Shown here piece after piece: positions 14,958 to 20,332 of a DNA stretch of 20,332 bases (position 1 is the stretch's first letter; each line of letters begins with the position of its first letter). The notes beneath the pieces are model-generated. The model did no database searches and was not told the DNA's origin. It worked only from the letters and a program-made list of their open reading frames with translations. The translations under genes were made by a program, and so were the position numbers. Source of the stretch: Pseudomonadota bacterium. GTDB lineage: Bacteria > Myxococcota > Myxococcia > Myxococcales > Anaeromyxobacteraceae. The DNA is taken from assembly GCA_023428085.1 (NCBI GenBank), contig JAEYZK010000436.1, positions 1 through 20,332 on the forward strand. Reading direction: 5' to 3'.

Positions 14958-14987
14958 CCACTGACCACTGATCACTGACCACTGATC
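14875..14987. repeat. Inverted heptanucleotide tandem repeat array (STRR-like)
   Basis: The left arm has nine perfect 7-base units (14875-14937): one GGTTGTC, three AGTTGTC, five GGTTGTC. The centre is the palindrome GGCCGGCC (14938-14945). The right arm has six units (14946-14987): three ACTGACC, one ACTGATC, one ACTGACC, one ACTGATC. Read on the minus strand and shifted in phase, right-arm units are AGTGGTC or AGTGATC, so AGTTGTC and AGTGGTC differ by one base. The arms are therefore diverged inverted copies of one heptad. The array resembles the short tandemly repeated heptanucleotide sequences known from heterocystous cyanobacteria. It has no spacers, so it is not a CRISPR. Confidence 0.9.
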
Positions 14988-15691
14988 AGCGCGGCCGCGA
15001 TCCGCTCCCGCACGGCGTCCCGCAGCTTCGACGCGTCCTCCATCACGAGACCGGCCGAGGCGACCGGCGCGAGCATCCGCGCCGTCCCGCGGCAGGGCCG
15101 GACCCAGGGGCTGCCCTTCGGGTAGCCGGCCGCGGTCCCGCTGACGGCGATCGGCAGCACCGGCACGCCGGCCTCGATCGCCAGCCGGAACGCCCCGGAC
15201 TTGAAGCTGCCGAGCGTGCCCGTCCGGCTGCGCGTCCCCTCGGGGAAGATCATCACGCTCATGCCGCGGGCGAGGTACGCCTTCGCCTTGCGCAGCGCCG
15301 CCGAGCCGCTCCCCGCGTCGCCGCGGCGGACGGGGATGTCGCCGGAGAGGAGGAACATCCAGCCGATCCACGGGAGCTTGAAGAGCGACTCCTTCGCCAT
15401 CCACTTCATCTCCCGGGGCACGCGCGAGATGAGGAGGATGTCGAGCATCGACTGGTGGTTCGCGACCACCACGTACGGCCCCTTCCCCGGCCAGCTTCCC
15501 TCGAGCCGGAGCCGCCAGGTGAGGAAGCAGGCGGAGATCGCCACCGCCATCAGGCGCAGGAAACGCCCCGGGACGGTGCGGTTCCGGTCGAACGGCCAGG
15601 TCACGAGCAGGAGCAGCGCCTCGACGGGGAGCGCCACGAGGATGATGACGACGCCGGCCAGGTACCCCAGGGCGGCGGCGGGGGCGTGCAT
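14972..15691 (-). CDS. plsC: 1-acyl-sn-glycerol-3-phosphate acyltransferase (PlsC family)
   Basis: PlsC moves an acyl chain onto lysophosphatidic acid to make phosphatidic acid in phospholipid synthesis, at the inner membrane. The 239-residue protein has an N-terminal hydrophobic segment (about 5-32) and a second around 46-58. It carries the catalytic NHQSMLD (H79, D84), FLLSGDIPVRRGD around 113-125, FPEGTRSRTG at 149-158 and GVPVLPIAVSG further on. Length is normal. The last few codons and the TGA stop lie inside the heptad repeat array, so the final residues (about ISGQ) come from repeat DNA. The ATG at 15689-15691 has only a weak ribosome-binding site. It is divergent from the DNA glycosylase gene. 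Acyl acceptor specificity cannot be told; other members act on related lysolipids. Confidence 0.9.
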   Translation of the reverse strand: MHAPAAALGYLAGVVIILVALPVEALLLLVTWPFDRNRTVPGRFLRLMAVAISACFLTWRLRLEGSWPGKGPYVVVANHQSMLDILLISRVPREMKWMAKESLFKLPWIGWMFLLSGDIPVRRGDAGSGSAALRKAKAYLARGMSVMIFPEGTRSRTGTLGSFKSGAFRLAIEAGVPVLPIAVSGTAAGYPKGSPWVRPCRGTARMLAPVASAGLVMEDASKLRDAVRERIAAALISGQ

Positions 15692-15705
15692 TCTCACGGG
15701 CGCGG

Positions 15706-15711
15706 ATGATA
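15706..15711 (-). promoter_or_regulatory. Candidate -10 element (TATCAT) for plsC
   Basis: TATCAT on the minus strand lies 14 bases before the plsC ATG and is one of few A/T-rich hexamers in the 102-bp divergent region. It would give a leader under ten bases. No good -35 is seen. Confidence 0.3.
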
Positions 15712-15793
15712 CACGGACGTGGCCCCGCGCGGGCCCCCAGGCGCAGGCGCGATGACGCTGGCGCGGCCGGCGGTCCGCCCCCACAATCGGTAC

Positions 15794-16768
15794 GTGCCCG
15801 AGCTCCCTGACATCGACGTCTACGTGGAGGCGCTGGCCGCGCGGGTGCTGCGCCAGCCGCTCCAGCGCGTGCGCGTGACGAGCCCGTTCCTGCTCCGCTC
15901 CGCGGACCCGCCGCTCGCCGAGGCCGAGGGCCGGCAGGTGATCGCGGTGCGCCGCCTCGGGAAGCGCGTGGTGCTGGCGCTCGACGGCGAGCTGTTCGTC
16001 GCGATCCACCTCATGATCGCCGGGCGCCTGCACTGGAAGGAGCCGGGCGCGCGGCCTCCGGGGCGCGTCGGGCTCGCCGCGTTCGACTTCCCGCCCGGCA
16101 CGCTCGTGCTCACGGAGGCCGGCACGAAGCGCCGCGCCGCCCTCCACCTCGTGCGCGGGGAGGCTGCGCTGCGCGCGCTCGACAAGGGCGGCGTGGAGCC
16201 GCTCGAGGCCGACCTGCCGGCCTTCGCCGCCGCGCTCCGGCGCGAGAACCACACCCTCAAGCGCTCGATGACCGACCCCGGGGTCTTCGCCGGGATCGGC
16301 AACGCGTACTCGGACGAGATCCTCCACCGGGCCCGCCTCTCGCCGGTGAAGCTCACCCAGCGCCTCGAAGACGCGGAGCTCGCGCGCCTCTTCGACGCCA
16401 CGCGGACCGTGCTCGTCGAGTGGACCGAGCGCCTCCGCCGCGAGGCGGGCGCCTCGTTCCCCGAGGGCGTCACCGCGTTCCGGCCGGAGATGGCCGTCCA
16501 CGGCAAGTACCGCCAGCCCTGCCCGGTGTGCGGCACCGCCGTCCAGCGGATCGTCCGCGCGGAGAACGAGGTGGACTACTGCCCGCGCTGCCAGACCGAC
16601 GGGCAGATCCTCTCCGACCGCTCGCTCGCGCGGCTGCTCAAGGACGACTGGCCGAAGACCATCGACGACCTCGAGAAGAACCCCGCGCTCGGCGCGCGGC
16701 CGGCGCCGGCGCCGGCGAAGGCGCGCAAGGGCGCGAAGCCCGCGCGGCGCGCGTCGACCCGGCGGTGA
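15794..16768 (+). CDS. Fpg/Nei family DNA glycosylase/AP lyase
   Basis: Enzymes of this family remove oxidised bases such as 8-oxoguanine or formamidopyrimidines and cut the strand by beta/delta elimination. GTG at 15794 is chosen because the catalytic N-terminal proline must follow the initiator: the protein begins (M)PELPD with P2 and E3. K57 (RLGKRVVL) fits the family's active-site lysine and HLMIAGRLHW at 72-81 is typical. The helix-two-turns-helix block is GIGNAYSDEIL at 167-177. The zinc finger is CPVC (C243, C246) and CPRC (C263, C266). In classic Fpg the protein ends just after the finger. Here about 55 more residues follow, including LLKDDWPKTIDDLEKN and a Lys/Arg/Ala/Pro-rich basic tail that could hold DNA. 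Total 324 residues. Fpg versus Nei substrate choice cannot be settled. Confidence 0.9.
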   Translation: MPELPDIDVYVEALAARVLRQPLQRVRVTSPFLLRSADPPLAEAEGRQVIAVRRLGKRVVLALDGELFVAIHLMIAGRLHWKEPGARPPGRVGLAAFDFPPGTLVLTEAGTKRRAALHLVRGEAALRALDKGGVEPLEADLPAFAAALRRENHTLKRSMTDPGVFAGIGNAYSDEILHRARLSPVKLTQRLEDAELARLFDATRTVLVEWTERLRREAGASFPEGVTAFRPEMAVHGKYRQPCPVCGTAVQRIVRAENEVDYCPRCQTDGQILSDRSLARLLKDDWPKTIDDLEKNPALGARPAPAPAKARKGAKPARRASTRR

Positions 16769-16939
16769 CGCGGCTGCTCCCGGGACGACGCTCCAGGTGC
16801 GAGCGGCGCAGCGCACGCCCGTCCGCTCCACCGGTGTGCTCCCGCCGACCCCACGCCCGCCGGTCGCGCACACCGGACCACTGAAACCCGCATCCATCAG
16901 GCAAAATAGCGACGTCCGGCCGGAAGCCTGACCGGAGCT

Positions 16940-17027
16940 CCTCGGTTCCTGTCCACGAGACCCAACCGAGGCGCCTGGGGAGGAGAGCGGAAGAGCTCCC
17001 AGGGGAGGCGCCCCTCGAACCGCGAGG
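16940..17027 (+). promoter_or_regulatory. Structured 5' leader: three successive hairpins before the DUF4091-type gene
   Basis: Hairpin 1 is CCTCGGTT (16940-16947) with AACCGAGG (16964-16971). Hairpin 2 is GGCGCCT (16970-16976) with AGGCGCC (17006-17012), extended inside by GGGAG (16978-16982) and CTCCC (16996-17000). Hairpin 3 is CCTCG (17013-17017) with CGAGG (17023-17027). Hairpins 1 and 2 share two bases at their junction. Hairpin 3 covers part of the ribosome-binding site GAGGAG (17024-17029). It does not match a riboswitch class I recognise. Confidence 0.4.
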
Positions 17028-17036
17028 AGCGCGCCA

Positions 17037-18887
17037 GTGCAGCGTCCCAGTCCACGTACGTCCGTCACCCGCTCGACTGCCCGCCTGCTGCCCGTCCTGG
17101 CAGCGCTGCTGCTGGCCCCGGCCGCAGCGCAGGGCGCCCAGGTCTGGACCGCGAGCTCGCTCGAGAAGGTCCGGCCGGCGACGCCTGCACGCACCACGCG
17201 TGAAGCCTCGATCTCGGCCGCGCGGAACGAGCACGAGGCGTTCCAGATCGTCGTCACCGGGCCGGCCACGGGCGTCCGGGCCACCGCCGCCGACCTCGTC
17301 GGCCCGGCGAGCCTCTCCGACATCCGGCTGTTCCGCGCGGCGCTGATCAACCTGCGCAACCCGTCCGCCCTGGACGGTGGCACCGGCTGGTGGCCCGACG
17401 CGCTCGTGCCCGACGTGGACGAGCTCGTGGGCGAGCGGCGGAACGCGTTCCCGTTCGACGTGCCCGCCGGCGAGAGCCGGGCGATCTGGGTCGAGGTGCA
17501 CGTGCCGAAGGGCGCGCCCGCCGGCACGTACGAGGGCAGCGTGCGCGTCACCTGGAGCGGCGGCGAGGCGACCGTGCCGGTCTCGCTCCGCGTCTGGCCG
17601 TTCGCCTTGCCCTCGACGGCGTCGCTCAAGAGCGCGTTCGGGTTCTCCTGGGGCGGCATCCCCGGCGCGCACGGGCTCTCCGCGGGCGACGCGTTCTCGC
17701 GCCTCCGCGCCCGCTACGGCGAGCTCGGCCTCTCGCACCGCGTCAGCCTCTCGAAGGTGGACGTCGGCGTCTTCACGCCCGAGCACATGGGCCAGTGGTT
17801 CGGCCCGGCCCTCGACGGCAGCGCGCCCGGCGATCTCGCCGGCGCGAAGCTGACCGCGTTCGAGCTCGTCGGGAACGCGAACGACTGGTCCCGGTACTTC
17901 GCGGGCCGCGGCTGGAGCGATCGCCTCTTCCAGTACACCTGCGACGAGCCCCCGCTCACCTGCCAGTGGTCGGACATCCCGAACCGCGCCCGCGTCGCGC
18001 GCGCCGCGAGCCCTGCCATCCGCACCCTCGTCACCACCACGCTCCAGGAGGCCGAGGAGCACGGCGTCGCCGACGACATCGACATCATGGTGCCGGTCGT
18101 GAACTTCATGCACGACCGCTCCGGCCGCTTCGCCGGGAGCCAGCGCGCGAAGTACGACGGCTTCCTGGCCGGCGCCGCGCGACGGGAGCTGTGGACGTAC
18201 CAGAGCTGCATGAGCCACGACTGCGGCGGGACCGTGGACTTCTCCAACCCCACCGCGACGGATCGGTACTACACCGGCTGGCCGAGCTACATGATCGACG
18301 CCTCCGCGGTCCGGAACCGCGCGATGCAGTGGATCGCCTTCCAGCTGCGCGTCACCGGCGAGCTGTACTACGAGACGGTGATGGCCTACTCGCACGATCC
18401 GTGGAACAACCAGTGGGACTTCAGCGGGAACGGCGACGGCACGCTCTTCTACCCGGGCACGCCCGCGAAGATCGGCGGGGCGACGCACGTCCCGGTGGCG
18501 TCGATCCGGCTGAAGCAGATCCGCGAGGGCATGGAGGACTACGAGTACCTGAAGCTCGTCTCCGACCTCGGCGATCCCCGCCTCGCGCGCGACGTCGCGG
18601 CGGAGCTCTTCCCCGCGCCCTACGAGACCGAGGTCGCGCCGGCGCGGCTCCTGGACGCGCGCGCGAAGCTCGCGCGGCGGATCGTCGAGCTCGGGGGCGG
18701 GACGGATCCCGGCCCGGGGACGGATCCCGGGGGCCACCCCGGCCCGGGCCCGGTCATCCCCCCGACCACGCCGGACGGGATGCCGGTCGGCGCGGGCGGA
18801 TGCTCGACCGGCGCCGGGGGCCTGGGCGGCCTCTTCGCCCTCCTCGCCCCCGCGGCGCTCGTCCTGCGGCGGCGGCGGCGGCGCTAG
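17037..18887 (+). CDS. Secreted DUF4091 / glycoside-hydrolase-like protein with MYXO-CTERM tail
   Basis: This 616-residue protein starts at GTG 17037 with a ribosome-binding site (GAGGAG, 17024-17029) and a signal peptide (about 1-34, cleavage near QGA-QVW). The mature part begins with a beta-rich region (ISAARNEHEAFQIVV) followed by a barrel-like part. YTCDEPP at 300-306 includes a DEP motif that in related glycosidase-like proteins sits where an acid catalyst would be. The DUF4091-type region includes MQWIAFQLRVTGELYYE from 430, DPWNNQWDF, and IRLKQIREGMEDYEYLKL. A Gly/Pro/Asp/Thr linker (about 554-586) leads to GGCSTG, a hydrophobic helix and a run of six arginines. That is the tripartite MYXO-CTERM tail, with C589 the presumed processing and lipidation point. 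I infer surface anchoring by a myxosortase. Substrate is unknown; a polysaccharide role is inferred. Confidence 0.85.
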   Translation: MQRPSPRTSVTRSTARLLPVLAALLLAPAAAQGAQVWTASSLEKVRPATPARTTREASISAARNEHEAFQIVVTGPATGVRATAADLVGPASLSDIRLFRAALINLRNPSALDGGTGWWPDALVPDVDELVGERRNAFPFDVPAGESRAIWVEVHVPKGAPAGTYEGSVRVTWSGGEATVPVSLRVWPFALPSTASLKSAFGFSWGGIPGAHGLSAGDAFSRLRARYGELGLSHRVSLSKVDVGVFTPEHMGQWFGPALDGSAPGDLAGAKLTAFELVGNANDWSRYFAGRGWSDRLFQYTCDEPPLTCQWSDIPNRARVARAASPAIRTLVTTTLQEAEEHGVADDIDIMVPVVNFMHDRSGRFAGSQRAKYDGFLAGAARRELWTYQSCMSHDCGGTVDFSNPTATDRYYTGWPSYMIDASAVRNRAMQWIAFQLRVTGELYYETVMAYSHDPWNNQWDFSGNGDGTLFYPGTPAKIGGATHVPVASIRLKQIREGMEDYEYLKLVSDLGDPRLARDVAAELFPAPYETEVAPARLLDARAKLARRIVELGGGTDPGPGTDPGGHPGPGPVIPPTTPDGMPVGAGGCSTGAGGLGGLFALLAPAALVLRRRRRR

Positions 18888-18901
18888 GCCGCGGCGGCGG
18901 G

Positions 18902-18920
18902 GCGGGGGGCCAGCCCCCGC
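18902..18920. terminator. GC-rich hairpin between convergent genes (bidirectional terminator candidate)
   Basis: GCGGGGGGC (18902-18910) faces GCCCCCGC (18913-18920) across a two-base centre, one G unpaired. It lies 14 bases after the DUF4091-type gene stop and directly before the opposing gene's stop at 18922-18924. T-runs are minimal. Confidence 0.5.
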
Positions 18921-18921
18921 T

Positions 18922-20332
18922 TCACAAACTCACGCGGAGCGAGACCCCGACGTCGACCAGCGGTGCACCGGCGGGGAACGCGCTCCCGCCGGCCTCCGCG
19001 ACCGCGGCCAGCTCCTCGGGGAGGGTGAGCCGGAGCTCGCCGCCCTTCGGCCCGAAGTGGCCGGCCACGAAGGTCTCCACCGAGAGGTAGGTGAGGACGC
19101 GGACGGACGCGTCGAACCGGGCGACCCAGGTCCGGTCGGAGAGGTTGCCGAGCGCGGAGAGCATCAGGGTGGTGTCGTTCCAGCGTCCGGGCTGCGGGAG
19201 GAGGAGGTTCACCGCGGCGTAGTGCTTGCCGAGGTAGAACGCCCGGAACGCCCCCGGATCCTGCTGCACGAGGACGGGCTGGCCGCCGGAGACGCCGAGC
19301 CGGGGCGCGCCGAAGAGGAGGAACGGGTAGACGTCGGGGTCGTCGTAGCCGAGGTCGTTGTAGAAGTACTCCGCGCCGACGGTGAGCGCGTCCTGGTCGG
19401 AGTACCTCCACGCCCAGGTCCCGCCCGCCACCACCTGCGGCGTGAGGCGCCGCGGGTCCTCGCGGCGCCAGTCGAGCGGCCCGGCGCCGCTCCGCCGCCA
19501 GCGCGGGCCGTCGCCGCCCGACCGGAGGGCGGCCTCGGCGTACAGGTCGAAGTCGCCGAGCCCCGTCGAGAGGTCCACGCCGTAGCGCGGGTGGTGCCCG
19601 TCCTGCGCGACCGCGTCGAGGCCGAGCTCGGCGGGGCCGAGCACCAGCTCCGCCCGCCCGCCGCCGCCGAGCCGCCCGAGGCGGTTCGTGGGGTTCGCGC
19701 CGTCGCCGGACAGATCCTCGAGCACGCCGACCGCGTAGAAGTTCCAGCCGCGCCGCTCCCAGGGCACGTGCAGCCGGACGAGCGTCGTGCCGGTGCGGAC
19801 GTCGAAGGTGGCGAGCGGATCGCGCTTCACCGGGTGGAGGTAGTCGGTCGGGTTCCAGAACCGGCCCACGCCCCACTTCACGTGCTGCCGGCCGGCGGTG
19901 ACGAAGGCGCGCTGCCCGACGTCGAACTTCACCCAGAGCTGATCGAGCACGACCCCGGGGTTGTCGCGCGTCGGGGCCTCGAGCCCGACGAAGCTCGTCC
20001 CGGGCGTCGTCCCCTCCGCGGCGAGGGTCGGGTCGTAGCTCATCCGGCCCAGCACGAACCCGCGCACGCGGTCGTTGGGGCGCGCGTCGAGGTAGACGTC
20101 GAGGAGGTTGGGCGAGGAGAACGGCCAGTCGGCGGGCGCGGCGTCCTCCACCGCGGCGAGCTGGGCGCGGAGCTGGAGCTGGCCGCCGACGTCGAGCCAG
20201 TCCTCCCGCTCGCGCGGGATGAGCGTCCCCGGCGGCGGCGGCGCCTGCGGCGCGCTCTCGGAGCCGAACAGCTCCGCCTCGGTCTCGCCGTGCGGCCCGG
20301 CGGCGCCGCCGGCGGTGGGCGGCGCGGGCGGC
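18922..20332 (-). CDS. Outer-membrane beta-barrel (porin-like) protein, partial (5' end beyond window)
   Basis: The minus-strand frame is open from the right edge to TGA at 18922-18924, about 469 residues, with no start that makes a natural N-terminus in view. The first visible part (about 1-45) is Ala/Pro/Gly-rich with ETEAELFGSES, probably a linker after a missing signal peptide. From DWLDVGGQLQLRAQLAA on, alternating polar and hydrophobic strands with turns, many Trp/Tyr/Phe, and a C-terminal strand ending VDVGVSLRVSL point to an outer-membrane beta barrel. WVKFDVGQRAFVTAGRQHVKWG followed by FWNPTDYLHPVKRDP looks like a strand pair and loop typical of porin-like barrels. I do not recognise a named transporter. 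It is convergent with the DUF4091-type gene; a link in function is possible but unsupported. Confidence 0.75.
   Translation of the reverse strand, partial: PPAPPTAGGAAGPHGETEAELFGSESAPQAPPPPGTLIPREREDWLDVGGQLQLRAQLAAVEDAAPADWPFSSPNLLDVYLDARPNDRVRGFVLGRMSYDPTLAAEGTTPGTSFVGLEAPTRDNPGVVLDQLWVKFDVGQRAFVTAGRQHVKWGVGRFWNPTDYLHPVKRDPLATFDVRTGTTLVRLHVPWERRGWNFYAVGVLEDLSGDGANPTNRLGRLGGGGRAELVLGPAELGLDAVAQDGHHPRYGVDLSTGLGDFDLYAEAALRSGGDGPRWRRSGAGPLDWRREDPRRLTPQVVAGGTWAWRYSDQDALTVGAEYFYNDLGYDDPDVYPFLLFGAPRLGVSGGQPVLVQQDPGAFRAFYLGKHYAAVNLLLPQPGRWNDTTLMLSALGNLSDRTWVARFDASVRVLTYLSVETFVAGHFGPKGGELRLTLPEELAAVAEAGGSAFPAGAPLVDVGVSLRVSL

Noticed and set aside
14875..14987. CRISPR array
   Set aside because: Units are seven bases with no spacers and there are no cas genes.
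15719..15793. Upstream in-frame start for the Fpg/Nei gene
   Set aside because: The family needs proline directly after the initiator; only the GTG at 15794 provides it.
16900..17030. Cyclic-di-GMP (GEMM-type) riboswitch before the DUF4091-type gene
   Set aside because: The conserved GEMM core sequences and tetraloop-receptor pattern were not found, although the leader is clearly able to fold.
16638..18737. A 699-codon minus-strand open frame opposite the DUF4091-type gene
   Set aside because: Arg/Gly/Val/Glu-rich nonsense with no recognisable domain; the plus-strand gene has signal peptide, domain and sorting tail.

Overview
The window is very GC-rich (roughly three quarters G+C by eye) with strong codon bias. 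A C-terminal tripartite tail of the MYXO-CTERM type, a cysteine-rich lipoprotein of a style common in myxobacteria, and many G/C-ending codons point to a Myxococcota chromosome. An Anaeromyxobacter-like organism is my best guess; this is inference from style, not a database match.

Layout. Positions 1-2120 are on the minus strand: two tandem, closely related genes of unknown function (about 155 residues each), followed by a gene entering from the left edge that encodes a LacI-type sugar-binding-like domain with no DNA-binding head. A divergent region with a 25-bp inverted repeat leads to rmuC (plus strand). Two REP-like nested palindromes follow, the second ending four bases before hypF. Then comes a compact [NiFe]-hydrogenase maturation operon, hypF-hypC-hypD-hypE-hypA-hypB (3778-9747), complete in all six core factors but with no hydrogenase subunit gene in view.

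From 9900 to 13110 lie a Cys-rich lipoprotein gene (plus), a probably broken outer-membrane porin-like gene (minus, deletion plus frameshift) and a fold-type I aminotransferase (minus). From 13323 come a type II NADH dehydrogenase (plus), a strong hairpin, and a 113-bp heptanucleotide repeat array that separates a possible gene-start remnant from the 3' end of a plsC-type acyltransferase (minus). An Fpg/Nei-family DNA glycosylase is divergent from plsC. A leader of three successive hairpins precedes a secreted DUF4091-type, glycoside-hydrolase-like protein with a MYXO-CTERM tail. The right edge cuts an outer-membrane beta-barrel gene (minus).

Functionally, the hyp operon makes and inserts the Fe(CN)2CO and Ni parts of a hydrogenase encoded elsewhere. 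HypF and HypE make the cyanide ligands, HypC and HypD carry the iron centre, and HypA and HypB deliver nickel. The other genes look like independent housekeeping or envelope units. The features least explained by ordinary genes are the heptad array, the REP-like palindromes around the hyp genes, the tandem paralogue pair, and the structured leader of the DUF4091 gene. No CRISPR array, tRNA, rRNA, transposase or phage gene was seen.
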